64,000 nt of DNA from Brasenia schreberi (Eukaryota; Streptophyta; Magnoliopsida; Nymphaeales; Cabombaceae): contig JAYKKT010000087.1 of the NCBI GenBank assembly GCA_036023115.1, positions 11,982,001-12,046,000 on the forward strand. The letters are read 5' to 3'. Both the position numbers and the translations under genes were made by a program. The notes under the pieces were generated by a model. That model did not search any database, was not told the DNA's origin, and saw nothing but the letters and a program-made list of their open reading frames with translations. Each line of letters opens with the position of its first letter. The first letter of the stretch is position 1. Shown in pieces: positions 1 to 11,051 of the stretch.

Positions 1-390
1 GGCAAGCCTCGAAGTGCACCATCTCTTTGGTGGATAGTCAACAATGAGCATTACAGAAAAACCCTTGCTTTCCCAGTTGAGATAACTCGTCGTATGATTC
101 ACTCATCTTGCTCGCTTCTGCAGTTTGACTGGGAACTAGATGTTGTTCCATTGAAAGTTCCTGGTACAACGATGATAAGCAGTGATAAATTGTGGCAGGG
201 AGGCTCTTGAATTGTTTTGAGGCTTTTAGTGAAGCATAGTTTTGTAGCTGAGCAAGCTCCTGTTATATCGATAGATGCTAATGTGAAGGTTGATTCTGAA
301 ATGATTGACCTATGACGCCCATCCTTGCTAACAGTAAGGGGATATGATTTCGCACTCTTGGAATCTGGTAACATTGGATGTCATTGAAAG
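1..390 (+). pseudogene. Unidentified coding-like fragment, broken
   Basis: Frame 1 of the plus strand is open for about 69 codons from the window edge to a TGA near position 209. The same frame then continues with protein-like composition, interrupted by TGA near 313 and again near 385. Readable pieces include FPVEITRRMIHSS, VPLKVPGTTMISSDKLW and APVISIDANVKVDSEMIDL. I do not recognise the family. The run of plausible peptide with in-frame stops suggests a decayed exon cut by the window edge. The minus strand also holds a 91-codon open frame here (99-374), so the coding strand is not certain. Confidence 0.3.
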
Positions 391-1013
391 TTATGTAAAA
401 AACCTTAACATCATCATCAATTGCAGTTGAAGCGATATTGGATATAATCTTTCCATTAAATTTGCTAACAATGTAAAGTCTGGACGACTCAATAAAGGTT
501 TTGTTCCTATCGATACGATGTAATATTTCCTTCTACCATTGTCATTCCTTGACAATAAGCCGGTTTGTGAACATGTTCACACATAGATTGTTTTTTTTTT
601 TATTTGAAAAGTAATCTTTTTCAAATTTAAAAAAATAAAAATTAAATATGTACTTTTTAATTTAAAATTTTAAATGTAAGACATCCATCCAGATTTGGTG
701 GACTACTCATGCATAGTGCATCAAATCCGGTTTCCTTTTATATATATATACATATATAATAGTATGTGTGTGTGAATAAAAAAGTGGGCAGGACGCATGT
801 TTGAGACAGAGCATGAACCCTATCCTATGAAAAGCTTGAGAAAGTAGGGTTCCTTTTTCACGGTGAAAAGTTTTCCATAGTTCGAAACAGAGGGAACCAC
901 TGTTAGCAATAGGCTGATCCGGTGTCTCGCTCAGGGCAGGTTAACCTTGCCTTGATTTTCACTGAGATTCTTGGCCCCAAAGAATAAACTCCAAATCAAT
1001 CCACGGGAGTTGG
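391..1013. other. AT-rich intergenic stretch
   Basis: No supported gene. Positions about 590-680 are almost pure A/T with runs of T and A, and there is a short (TA)n run near 740-760. From about 780 the sequence becomes more balanced but has no long open frame or recognisable motif. It runs into the tandem array that starts near 1014. Confidence 0.5.
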
Positions 1014-1909
1014 AGATAGGAGGATGATTGTCTTAGGTAGCTGACAATCAACACAAAGCTTTGTTGGTTAATGGTGTCAAAAGGTATAATCTTTTCGGCT
1101 CTGGTGCAACGGATTCTTTCAAAACTCTATGCGAAGCATGTTCGGGTGCAAATATTTCTAAGATGGACGACCTTACCTCTAGACGTCTCGTGGGAAAGAG
1201 TTAACCGGTGCACTCTGATGTAGGAGGAGGGTTATGTTAGGTAGTTAACAACCAACATAAAACTTTGTTGGATATTGTTGGCTAATGGTGTCAAAAGGGC
1301 ACTGTTGCTGCGTATCGAAACTCTAAGTGAAGCATGTTCAGGTGCGAATATTGCTAAGATGGGCGACCTTACCTCTAGACGTCTCTTGGGAAAAAGTTAA
1401 CCGATGCACTCCGATGTAGGAGGAGGGTTATGTTAGGTAGCTAACAACCAACATAAAACTTTGTCGGATATTGTTGGCTAATGGTGTCAAAAGGTATAAT
1501 CTTTTCGGCACTGTTGCTGCGGATTCTATCAAAACTCCAAGTGAAGCATGTTCAGGTGCGAATATTGCTAAGATGGGCGACCTTACCTCTAGACGTCTCA
1601 TGGGAAAAAGTTAACCGATGCACTCCGATGTAGGAGGAGGGTTATGTTAGGTAGCTAACAACCAACATAAAACTTTGTCGGATATTATTGGCTAATGGTG
1701 TCAAAAGGTATAATCTTTTCGGCACTGTTGCTGCGGATTCTATCAAAACTCCAAGTGAAGCATGTTCAGGTGCGAATATTGCTAAGATGGGCGACCTTAC
1801 TTCTAGACGTCTCATGGGAAAAAGTTAACCGATGCACTCCGATGTAGGAGGAGGGTTATGTTAGGCAGCTAACAACCAACATAAAACTTTGTCGGATATG
1901 CTTTGTCGG
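1014..1909. repeat. Tandem array, ~214-bp unit, about 4.3 copies
   Basis: The anchor GATGTAGGAGGAGGG recurs at about 1217, 1413, 1627 and 1841, and CGACCTTACCTCTAGACGTC recurs once per unit, giving spacings of 196, 214 and 214 bp. A more diverged first unit starts near 1014 and a truncated last unit ends near 1909 with a small internal duplication (CTTTGTCGGATATG twice). Units two to four are nearly identical, so the array is young or homogenised. No coding frame is conserved across units, so I treat it as a minisatellite-like array. Confidence 0.85.
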
Positions 1910-2940
1910 ATATGATGTCTCAGAGAATATGTCATCTTTCTAGCACCAGCACACTGAGTCTATCAGAACATTGACATTGAAGTGATGCATGCTTTGGGCT
2001 AGTATACTACTAGAATGACTAACCTCTCCTAAAGATGTCGAATCATTTGGACGACCCGTCCCAGTATGGGAAAGGCCTTGGTTAAGGTTAAGATAAGATT
2101 AAGGTACTATTGAGTGCTTAAGCAAATGTATAAGTCTATCAACTCCACAGAATCGGCTTCACCAACTCTAAGTGATGACATGGTCGTGGTTAGGAAGAAC
2201 CGATTCCCCGGAGAGAGGGTGTGGATCCAAATCTGACCTAGTTCGACCCATTTGACACCCTTAAGGCTAATTTACGTCTTCTCCACACGCTTCATTTTCT
2301 TAGAAACATCTTTGGATCTAAATAGATCATGTGCGGTACTAAATCCATGCAACCAAGGCAACTTGGGCCATTACCGGGTCGGGTTTGATTTGAACCAGTT
2401 GGGTTTAAGGTATGGTTAGAGCACACTTATTTGCTTTCTGAATTGGAAGCACACATTTCGAGTCTCACTAGCGAGGGGGAAACCAAGGAAGCAAGGAGGC
2501 GACTCCACAGAGTCTGTGATTGTCTTACATTGTTCTCATGGGAATGAGAACTTTTCTCATGGTAGACCCCCATAAGATTAGGACCTCCAACACAAGACCC
2601 GAAACAAATCGAGCTCTACACCACCTGAGAAGGTCAGGTTCGTGTCCACTCAAAATAACATAAAAGTGGACACGAAATTGGATACGAAATATTACCTGAC
2701 ACGAGTACGACCCAAATGGCTCATGCCAGTGTCCTCCGTCCCAAAGTGGCACAAAACGATGGGGTTATGTTTGTGTTGACCTGATTTTATTGTGATCAAG
2801 AAATGCCACAACATGAATATGACCCAAAACACGAAACTGATACCCCTAGATTAGACCACATATCATACAAGGGTCTTGGATCCGGACCTAGAATCCTGGA
2901 TCGAGGTAGGATCCGATTCATGACTGCTTGCGAAGATCGT
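1910..2940. other. Intergenic stretch without recognisable gene
   Basis: I see no conserved coding segment. Two short open frames (2525-2752 minus, 2803-3063 plus) have no familiar motif, and the second runs into the (CT)n tract. The sequence may include the promoter side of the possible exon at 3071, but I see no convincing TATA box or conserved element. Confidence 0.4.
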
Positions 2941-2942
2941 TC

Positions 2943-2944
<2 letters not shown>

Positions 2945-3012
<68 letters not shown>
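2945..3012. repeat. (CT)n microsatellite
   Basis: About 68 bp of nearly pure CT dinucleotide on the plus strand. It ends about 60 bp upstream of the ATG at 3071. CT/GA tracts are common in plant 5' UTRs and core promoters and can bind GAGA-type (BBR/BPC) factors. Open frames of serine/leucine or arginine/glutamate repeats across it are artefacts. Confidence 0.95.
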
Positions 3013-3013
<1 letters not shown>

Positions 3014-3070
3014 CCCGCTTAAATTGGATACGAAGGGAAGGAATCCCGTTCTTCATTTGTTGAGAGAGAG

Positions 3071-3411
3071 ATGGCTTCGAAGGTTCCCCCACGCTCCCTT
3101 CCGCTGCTTCATTCTACTCCCTCCGTGTTTCCGCCCACTCCATTTCCGCCTTCAGCCATCTTCTGCGCTCCTCTGGCTTTCCTGTCCACATTCTCCGGCA
3201 CTGGAGATCGATTTTCCGGTGCTCTCCGAAAGCGCTTCCCGCGATCCCCGTCCATTATCTCGTCCTCATGCTGGTGCCTTCTCCGGAGAAGTGGAGGCGT
3301 CTCTGCACGGGCATATCGACGGATGAAGTAACGGTAGCAACTGATTCGCCGGTGGTAATGGCACACATGGAGAAGATCTGCGCTTTCCTGAACGTCTTCA
3401 GATCGTCAATG
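3071..3411 (+). pseudogene. Possible first exon with plastid-transit-like N-terminus
   Basis: An ATG at 3071 (context GAGATGGCTTC, typical of plants) opens an 86-codon frame rich in Ser, Pro, Leu and Arg and poor in acidic residues, starting MASKVPPRSLPLLHSTPSV. This composition is typical of a chloroplast transit peptide. The local base composition is much more GC-rich than the flanks, as plant exons often are. The frame ends at about 3331, but another frame stays open from roughly 3240 to 3411 with plausible protein (TDSPVVMAHMEKICAFLNVF), so one frameshift may separate two halves of one exon. I do not recognise the product and see no downstream exon, so it may be a fragment. Confidence 0.35.
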
Positions 3412-3874
3412 TGATGGGCGGGCCACATTAAGGTTTGGATCTCTAGGGAACCGACTAGTGTTTCGAAGATGTGTTCCGACGTCTAGGGTTAAGAGCACGG
3501 TTACCTTCATCGAAGTAATGCACAAGCTCTTTCCATTTCTCTCATTCTTCGCGCTCGGAATTAGGATTTTATTCTCGTTTTGCTAACGTGCACAGCAATC
3601 GTCCTTTCTGCATGATATTTCCACTGTAAAACGAATACATCGATTCTAATTTCAAGAGAATGGGTGTTTTCAATGGTCTTCTTCCTGAAACGGGCTGGTT
3701 TTATTTTCTTTATCGATGAAACAAGTATAGAAGGTCTTGCATATACTATTTTGCGATCGTAGTTCGTGCGTACACAGCAATACTGGCTTATCGTTCACTC
3801 TCCTTTGTATTCAGGCCAATTATAAACATCAGGCTCAAGTTGATGCTGCCAATTAAGAATGGGGGGATAGTTGC
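3412..3874. other. Intergenic or intronic stretch, nothing recognised
   Basis: No supported coding segment. The T-rich stretches could be intron if the exon at 3071 is real, but no matching acceptor plus exon was found. Confidence 0.4.
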
Positions 3875-3879
3875 ACCAC

Positions 3880-3990
3880 GAGAAATAGCTCACTTGGCTA
3901 GAAGGTTGACTTACAAGTTGAAGTCATGAGTTCGATACCTTGAGGTGTACCTGGATTCAGTCTCCTATGATAGTTCATGCAAATGATTTC
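3880..3990 (+). mobile_element. SINE-like tRNA-derived sequence
   Basis: TAGCTCACTTGGCTAGAAGG (3885-3904) resembles a Pol III A box with the conserved TAGCTCA.TTGG.TAGA core. GAGTTCGATACC (3928-3939) matches a B box (GTTCGANNC type). The A-to-B spacing fits an internal Pol III promoter, but the sequence cannot fold as a complete tRNA and lacks an acceptor-stem partner. A tRNA-derived SINE head is the best explanation. I could not define its 3' end or target-site duplication. Confidence 0.5.
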
Positions 3991-5274
3991 CAATGATCTC
4001 TTCAACTTCTTGTCTTGATATCAATGGCTCGTATCCTTTTGTTTTGTTTTGAATTCAAAGTCATAGAAAGATACCTTGTCAGGTTTCTTACCATCTTAAT
4101 GAGGAGGGTGCCATCAATCAACACCCTTGGCAAATCAGTTCTCAACCTGTTGATTTAACACAAAAAGATTTTGAGGAATAGTTAAAAGAGGTTGGTGAAT
4201 ATTTAAAAGATTATGTCTAATAGGTAGATAACTTATTAGTTGAGCATGTTTTTATAATTTCAATAATTAATAATATATGTCGCAAATGACCAGACATATC
4301 TTAAACAATTTGGATATCAAATTCCAATTCTCTAGATTTCATCCAATCTAAAGATACTTTATCTGCATATGATCCATTTGTAAAATGTAATTCTCAAAGA
4401 ATCCATATGTACCTACACTTACACCACTGAGACAAAATATTTTATTCACCTTCTTGTCCCAAAGTATGATCCTCTACTCTAAGCATGGAGAGAGAGAGAG
4501 AGACAGACCTTAATACCCCTATTTTGATTTCTTTGGCTCATTTACCGTCCCTACATCAAATATGCATCCATTTGTAAATTGTAAATAAAAACTACCTAAA
4601 GTGGATGTATCCATTTGTAAATTGTAAAACACTTTTGGGATCCGTATGTGCCTACATTTGTATATACCCGTCAAGATCAAATATTTTATCTATCTTTAAC
4701 AATACAGCATGATCCTCTCCCCTTAGTAGAGAGATCCAGCAATACCACATATTTTAGTTCATTCAGCTCTTTCTCTAATCCTTGTTTCTTTTACGAAAAT
4801 ATGATACGATTATGTATAATTTCAGATGAAAAGAAGATCTCCAAGTAATAAACAACGCATGATTAAATTTAGTTGTTCACAAAAGGACAATATCATGTTT
4901 TAGATATTAGAAAGTAATATGAGTATATGTAACACATACTTCAAAGTTGGAAAGAGACGACTTTGTTAGCATTTTAACGAGAAGGGTAGAATAAATGTCA
5001 AGTTCGGTGGGCTACTGCCAATGACCTGGTTATAGCACAAAGATGTCTTTCATGAATAGTTATAAAAGGTGGGTGGACAAATCTAATATTTAAAACATAC
5101 TTGCATGTGCAACAAATGGATTTATTTACCAAATTTAAACACCCCTTGTTTTGGTTCATTTGGCTATGGTTGTTTGTAGTTTAAGGTGGAACAAAAATTT
5201 AAATAATATAAAAATTTGCAAATGAACGATTAAGGATGCCATTCACTAAATGACAACTTATCGTTTAGATAATA
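3991..5274. other. AT-rich intergenic stretch
   Basis: No gene supported. A short (GA)n run lies near 4484-4503. A near-exact direct repeat of about 22 bp (CCATTTGTAAATTGTAAA) occurs near 4568 and 4611. Open frames here are short, AT-rich and featureless. Confidence 0.45.
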
Positions 5275-5450
5275 ACGTGACACGAGATGACAATGCGGTA
5301 TGAAGGATTTTTGTGGGTGTGGCCCGGCACGAAAAGATGGCCTTTCGAGTTGGTGAAGCGAAGGGAAAGAGGGAACTTACGCGCAGGACGAAGTTGGGGT
5401 TCCTAGTGAGGAGCACGCCATCGTGGTCCTCTCTCCTCAAAGTAGATGAC
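5275..5450 (-). pseudogene. Module A leader-exon fragment, partial copy
   Basis: This repeats the segment found at 6750-6930 and 21950-22130. On the minus strand it reads a short exon-like peptide ending RNPNFVLR, directly followed by a GTAAGT donor and an intron-like stretch. In the two other copies that intron leads into the glutathione reductase FAD exon. Here the copy breaks off inside the intron side, so the FAD exon is missing. The leader peptide itself is not recognised. Confidence 0.5.
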
Positions 5451-5499
5451 GACGCAATGATCCCGGTTCGAACACGGGCTTAGAGAAGGATATCGTAAA

Positions 5500-5715
5500 A
5501 TCGCCGTATTATGTATGTATACTGACGGGCCTTTCCGCCAGTAAACGACAGATATACCCACGTACATTCCGCCCGTCCGAATAAGCAAGTTTAGAGGACG
5601 GAGAAGAGGCGATATCGGGTTTCACTGACGGTCCGCCCGTCACAATAGAATTCCGCCGCGGAAAAAATCTTTACTGAGGGTCAATCCGTCAGTATTGCTT
5701 CCCCACGACTTTACA
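5500..5715. repeat. TGACGG/CCGTCA inverted sub-repeat cluster, copy 1
   Basis: The stretch contains several short palindromic pairs: TGACGGTCCGCCCGTCA near 5625, and ACTGAGGGTCAATCCGTCAGT near 5675 (an imperfect ACTGACGG..CCGTCAGT palindrome), plus CTGACGGGC near 5520. Related copies lie at about 7020-7170 and 22190-22400. Dense short sub-repeats of this kind are typical of subterminal regions of plant DNA transposons such as CACTA elements, but I found no CACTA terminus, so the origin is inferred. Confidence 0.5.
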
Positions 5716-5729
5716 AGTCCCCTGTTTGC

Positions 5730-6600
5730 TGGAATTAGGGAGATCACCACTCCTGCTGCTGCTTGGGAGAAGGAATTACCACGAAGTTAAGCTACAACCA
5801 ACTGCGCTTTCTTTGACGACCCTATTGAGTCTCGTACGGAATGAAGGTTATGCTTGCAAAATATGTGACGGCCAACTGGTCACCGACTTTTTCTTCTCTT
5901 TCTTTCTTTCGATTCCTCCTTACGCCTACAGAAACCCCCAGAGGTGCATAACCACAAATTACTCATCAAGACGATGAACCAACATATAATAGGAAACCCC
6001 AAAAAACTTCAAAAGGATTAATCTCATGGCATAAAAATCCTACCATATAACGTTGTTGAACAATGGCCTGCTTTACCTGACTCTCAAAGAAACTAAATGT
6101 TTCACAGAGACATTAAGGGCACGCGCGCACTGAAAGATGAACACGACAAACAACCCAACGAAATTTTCAGAAAAACAAATAGTGGGTGTCATTCCAACCA
6201 AAAGGAAGAAAATGAAAGCTCGCGTAAACACAAACACTATCTCTCACACACTCGCACGACTAGAATTACGAACACGACAAACAACCCAATGAAATTCTCA
6301 GAAAAACAAATAGTGGGTGTCATTCCAACCAAAAGGAAGAACATGAAAGCTCACGTTGTCGGAAACACAAACACTCTCTCTCTCACACGCACGACTAGAA
6401 TTACGAAACGGTGTACCGTAACAAATCGGAATTCGCAAGAAAATCACTCTAACCCCCATCCTCTTTTCTCACCATAATCGTAGGAACGACACATGAAAAA
6501 AATCGGAATTCTCCAGAAACCGTTATGGGTATCCTTCATAATCAAAAGAAGGCATAGAACCAACATTGGGAGGGAACAAAGGTAAAAGGAAACACACATT
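5730..6600. repeat. Module A block, copy 1 (diverged)
   Basis: This is a diverged copy of the ~1-kb block at 20812-21800, 22969-23880 and 57508-58514. It starts at the GAATTAGGGAGATCACC segment (about 5736) and runs through GAATTACCACGAAGTTAAGC and the acid-rich segment near 6100-6480. It has an internal duplication: the AAACAACCCAATGAAATTC segment appears near 6149 and again near 6279. No conserved open frame is shared among copies, so I treat it as non-coding repeat. Confidence 0.7.
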
Positions 6601-6621
6601 TCACAGATTCCCCGTGCATAC

Positions 6622-6738
6622 TCAGAGGATGTCGTCGAGAACGGCAACGGTCGAGCCGTAGCTGGCAGCCGCGAAGCCAGAGGCCCGTAAGCCGCCCGAG
6701 GTCGAAATCATAAGCCGCACCGGGTGAATAATCTGGTC
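6622..6738 (-). pseudogene. GR: Glutathione reductase FAD-binding exon fragment, copy 1
   Basis: On the minus strand an acceptor-like ...TTCGGAG at 6739 precedes a 39-codon segment containing GGLRASGFAAASYGSTVAV. This matches the N-terminal dinucleotide-binding segment of plastid-type glutathione reductase (family pattern GAGSGGVRASRFA..FGASVAV). The YDFDLF strand ahead of the glycine loop is degraded, the first glycines of GxGxxG are lost, and the last codon before a GT donor is TGA. It cannot bind FAD as it stands. The intact enzyme uses NADPH and FAD to reduce oxidised glutathione in plastids and mitochondria. The neighbouring leader exon lies at about 6865-6930 across a ~120-bp intron. 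Confidence 0.7.
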
Positions 6739-7019
6739 CTCCGAACGTGACACGAGATGACAATGTGGTATGAAGGATTTTTGTGGGTGTGGCGCGTCAC
6801 GAAAAGGCGGCCTTTCGAGTTGGTGAAGGGTTGGGGAAGAGAAGGGAAAGAGAGGACTTACGCGCAGGACGAAGTTGGGGTTCCTATTGAGGAGCACGCC
6901 ATCGTGGTCCTCTCTCTCCCCACCGTAGATGACGATGCGATGATCGCGGTTCGGACACGGGCTTAGAGAGGGATCTCGTAAAACCGCTGCAAGCGTGAGG
7001 TCTCTCTGTGGGACACGTA

Positions 7020-7170
7020 TATGTATGTATACTGATGGGCCCTTGCGCCAGTAATAGACAGGTACATTCCGCCCGTCAGAATAAGCAGGACGCGATATCG
7101 GGTTTCACTTACGGTCCAACCATCACAATAGAATTCCGCTGCGGAAAACCATCTTCACCGAGGGTCGAGT
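7020..7170. repeat. TGACGG/CCGTCA sub-repeat cluster, copy 2
   Basis: This is a shorter, more decayed copy of the cluster at 5500-5715, retaining CTGATGGGCCC, the GCCCGTCAGAATAAGCAGG segment and TTCCGCTGCGGAAAA. Confidence 0.5.
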
Positions 7171-8356
7171 GGCTCTGTTTAGCATAGGTCTTCATACAAA
7201 ATTAAACAACATTATTCCCCCCCTTCCTATATCTTCTAATCCTTGTAATCATCAACAATCGATCACCTTTTTAACTTTCTCACATGTACGATCAACGTTC
7301 ACACTGGTCAGATGTCTCTTGTCCTCGTGCACGCGAAGACTCTAAACTGCAAGTAACGCCATCACAAACAAGGAAGGACGTGCGCGAGGGAAAGAAAGAA
7401 AAAACAAACCCGAAAAGTTCTCCAAAATGACGCATGCAAATTTGGCGCTAAAGAGTGCACTCCAACTTTATTATCTTCTCCATCCAGCCGATTGTTGAAT
7501 AATCCAGAGTTGCTTTCATGAGGTCTGAAATTGGCCGCAGATACATCTAAGTGACCTGCTCTTCATCAACGCGTTGAGAAAATGCAGCAGTGACAAGTCA
7601 ACGGATAAGGAATTACCACGAAGTTAAGCTACAACCCTATTGAGTGCTCGTACGGAATGAAGATGAACCAAATGACACTGAGCAACTTGACGGATGCATC
7701 AGACCCATAAATCCATCTGAATGAAGAACTGAATGCCTTTCACAAAGGCTTCCCCTCCAGACCAACTTGGGTTCACGATCAGTCATGAGTCTGAGCGTAT
7801 CGTGTGTGCATGTCTTCCATGAGTGGAATGACACTGTGCACGTGGCACACAGACGCCGCCTTCGACAATTCAACATTCATGCTCGCTAACAGGTGAATAA
7901 CTCTTGTATTGGCATTTGAAGTGAAACAGAGGCACCATGTTCCGCTAAACTCGGTGCTCAACACTGATTATCAGTTTGCGATACGCCCGACCCTATACTC
8001 TTGAAGCTTCGAATGCAATTATTCACCTGTAATCCGGTTTTGTGACATCCAAATACGATTGAGGTCTAAGATTGCTAACCTTACGCCTACCTGAAACCCC
8101 CCAGAGGTGCATAAGCGCGCAATACTCACCAAGACGATCAACCCTGATTTACCCGACTCTCAAAGAAACTAAAGACTCGCCCTTGTTTCGCGCACATCAT
8201 CTTCCTTTGTCACTGAACGACGAACAACCCAATGAAATTCTCAGAAAAACAAATAGAACCAAAAGGAAGAACATAAAGCTCGCGTTGTTGTCGGAAACAC
8301 AAACACTCTCTCTATCTCTCACACGCACTTACAAACAGAATTTGCAAGATTTGAGA
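7171..8356. repeat. Module A remainder, copy 1
   Basis: From about 7560 onward this matches 24100-24900, displaced by about 16.56 kb (for example TGTGACATCCAAATACGATT at 8041 and 24601). Minus-strand open frames at 7637-7964 and their counterpart near 24130-24524 share peptide (for example RVIHLL and EPKLVWRGSLCERHSVLHSD), but they shift frame between copies. I do not recognise a protein and treat them as decayed sequence. Confidence 0.5.
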
Positions 8357-8474
8357 TGTCATCGAGAACAGCAACGTACGAGCCGTAGCTGGCGACCGCG
8401 AAGCCAGAAGCCCGTACGCCACCACTGCCAGCGACGATGGGGAAGAGGTCGAAATCGTACCGAATAATCTGGTC
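8357..8474 (-). pseudogene. GR: Glutathione reductase FAD-binding exon fragment, copy 2
   Basis: The minus strand reads YDFDLFPIVAGSGGVRAS followed by GFAVASYGSYVAVLDDI, the clearest copy of the plastid-type glutathione reductase N-terminus. It keeps the beta strand and the AGSGG glycine loop (GAGSGG in functional enzymes). The upstream intron seen in the 21.8-kb copy is mostly deleted: remnants of its CCCTTCGCTTCC sequence are now read through between RNPNF and EDQII, so the frame stays open but the splice donor is gone. Downstream the sequence departs from the family (no CELPF segment or redox-active disulphide region). It is a fragment, not a working gene. Confidence 0.75.
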
Positions 8475-8659
8475 CTCGGAACGACGAGGGAAGCGAAGGG
8501 AAAGAGGGAAGAAGTTGGGGTTCCTAGTGAGGCGGACGCACATAAGGACGAGCGCACGAGGGGAATGGGGGAAAGAAAAAACAACGAAAAGGTCACCAAA
8601 AGCTTCAGTTTACTGAGGACACGCAAAAGAGCGCATATCCAGCCGATTTCGACTTCAAC

Positions 8660-8760
8660 TGCAAAATCTCTAGAGCATCCTGTCCACACATCGTATACTT
8701 CCAACAGTCATCTTCATACAAACACGATCGCTCGGGAAGCCCAGAGACGGTTGCTTCTCA
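8660..8760 (-). pseudogene. GR: Glutathione reductase C-terminal exon fragment, copy 1
   Basis: The minus strand reads SLGFPSD.VCMKMTV and then, after an internal deletion, a tail ending ALEIL(Q). The fuller copy at 25202-25330 shows this comes from the C-terminal interface domain of glutathione reductase. Here the GVHMCGED core is lost and the GT donor after the exon is mutated. It lies 5' of the N-terminal FAD fragment on the same strand, the reverse of the real gene order. Confidence 0.65.
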
Positions 8761-9119
8761 ACAACTGGAAGGAAGACATCATTGACCCACTCTTGTCAGT
8801 AAGCCCAACTGATCCCTATTGAGAAAATGCAGCAGATGTACGTGTTCATGACATCGTTACGGTAACTTGCACAAAAGTTAACAGAGGTGGATAAGGGAAC
8901 ATAATCCTCAAGGAAATCTCGTCACCAAATGCACGGTGCGAAAAGGAACCTGGCGATCTACTGGGTTGGTGAGGCTGTACACGCAGCATGAATTTGGATT
9001 TCCCAGTGAGGAACTGATGATTCCTCGCTCTTTAAACACACTTAGTACATATATTATCCTCTCTTTAGACACACACCTACACGCACACACATATATGTTA
9101 ACCATTTAACCGTAATTAG
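8761..9119. repeat. Module A tail, copy 1
   Basis: Shared with 25331-25690. On the minus strand near 8990-9020 it carries another relic of the leader segment (CTCACTGGGAAATCC...), as at 25560-25620. Short AC-rich and TA-rich runs lie near 9060-9130. No gene. Confidence 0.5.
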
Positions 9120-11051
9120 TATATATATTAAAAAAATACCCTGAAGCGGCTAAAGGCTCGGGTGAGCAAACATTAAAACAAAGAAAAAACCAACCCGAAC
9201 CAAAATTTCAATTCTTTTAAAAATCGGTTCGAATTCTGGTTTGTTAAGGTTAAGGAAAAAGCCTACTGCTGAGGGAGCATACCCGCTTAAAGCTCATGGG
9301 GCTGGGTTGCCTCATAAAGTAGTGGGCAGTATAACCAATCAAAATCTCCTTTACGCAAACATTTACCAAGATCACAAGGAGTCATATTAGTTATTTTGCA
9401 CCACCGGAAGTAAGAGAGCCCCCTACCCGAGAGTGCATGTGGTTAAAAGAAAAGGTACAAAAACTAGGCCAAAATCACCCCGTATGGGCGGTTTTTCAGG
9501 TCACAGCGGGGCAGGTGGGACCACGGGAATGCGAAGCAGGGCGGGTAGTAGACCCACCACCAAAACCCAACAACGAACAAGGCATCCCGTGGCCCAAAAA
9601 TGGCGCAAGTAAACCCATCCACATCAGCATGTCGTGTGCACCTCATCGAATCTCAGCTATATTAAGCACACTTCAATGCACCCATATCGATCCAAACACC
9701 TACACTTCTCATCCAACCATAAAACCAAGCAAACAAGCATGCACATACACCCATGCAGGAATGCCAGTGTCAATGTGATGCATTCGAAGATACCAAACCT
9801 GATGCCAGCGTACAGGAATGCTCAACCGTCTGGTACGACTTGAACCTTGATTTTGGCCTCAACTTGGTGCAGTCGAACATACCAAATGACTTCATCACGA
9901 TCGGTGTGCAACCTTCTGTAATTCAATAAAAAATCAAAGTAGCAACCCAAAATGGAAGAAAAATTGGGAATTTCGAATCACAAAATCAAGAACCACTTCG
10001 AAACCTTAAAGCTGTGAAGGAACATTTCTTTAACTTAATCATTTTCTGTGCAATTAAAAAGTGTACATAATGTACCCGTACCTGTGAGTGTGATCCAACT
10101 CCTTACAATCTCACACCACAAGTCCTTAGGATGCCAACTTTCCATCAATGGAACCAAAGAAAGCATGACACCTGCCAAATAATGATACTAGAAATTAGAA
10201 TTCAAACCTTAAAGTCGTGAATGAACATGCACAGCACATAAATTGCATATGCAATATTGGAAGTACATATGAAAAACACTGGAACATGAACAAGACAAAA
10301 TTGCAATACAAGTCCATATGGAAAACACGAACACCACCAAGACAAATTTTACACAAGCTCAAACTATCCGGATGACTCAAAGGCTTTCCACAACAATCCA
10401 ACATTTTCAACCTAATCCTACGTTTTCAACCTAGCTATAGTTTAAGCAAGTTCGCTGTTTAAAGAAAGAAATTTTTCTCTAGTCCACACCAATAAGCAAC
10501 AATTAGTCACACAACTCACTCTACTACCTAAATTATCCAACAATAAGATCCCACAGCAACACGATTTTACACAAAAAGGTGTGCAAGGTCTCTCTCATGT
10601 CAAAAGCCACGTACAGCACATCAAAAGTATGGCCATATTTTCATAAAAAGGGCCGAAACCTCTTCAATAACCTAAACTTTCTACACAGATGGAAAGTGAC
10701 CCACAAAAGAAAGAATATGGCTGCAGATCAAGCAAGAATCCTCTAATTATAGGATCCTAAACATTACAGGATGCAGATCAAGCAAGTATCGTTCTAATTA
10801 CAGAATTCTAAACATTTCTTTAACTTTGATATTTTCTATACATTAAAAAGGTGAACATAACATACCTTACCTAAAATGTGAGTTACAATCCCAAACCGGG
10901 AGTGGGTCTGCAGAAATCAAGTGCTTAGGATGCCAACTGCACCTCCTGGACATATCATACTTCTATCAACCACAGCTCCACTCACAAGAGAAGGAAAATC
11001 TCTGAGAGGAAGAAATGGCAGTGACTTTCCTTCTTCAGTCTTTCCTTCTTC
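9120..11051. repeat. Module B, copy 1 (non-coding repeat)
   Basis: This segment is repeated at about 25680-27720 (GGTTCGAATTCTGG at 9226 and 25777; CATATCATACTTCTATC at 10951 and 27597). Copy 1 lacks about 115 bp present near 26120-26235 in copy 2. The right half (about 9780-11050) already shows the array-unit phrases (CTTACAATCTCAC, CCTTAGGATGCCAACT, CACCTGTCAATTAGATG). Open frames such as 9437-9778 differ in frame from copy 2 and are not supported as genes. Confidence 0.7.

Noticed and set aside
2796..3326. Open frames through the (CT)n tract on both strands
   Set aside because: They consist mostly of Ser-Leu or Arg-Glu dipeptides produced by the microsatellite.
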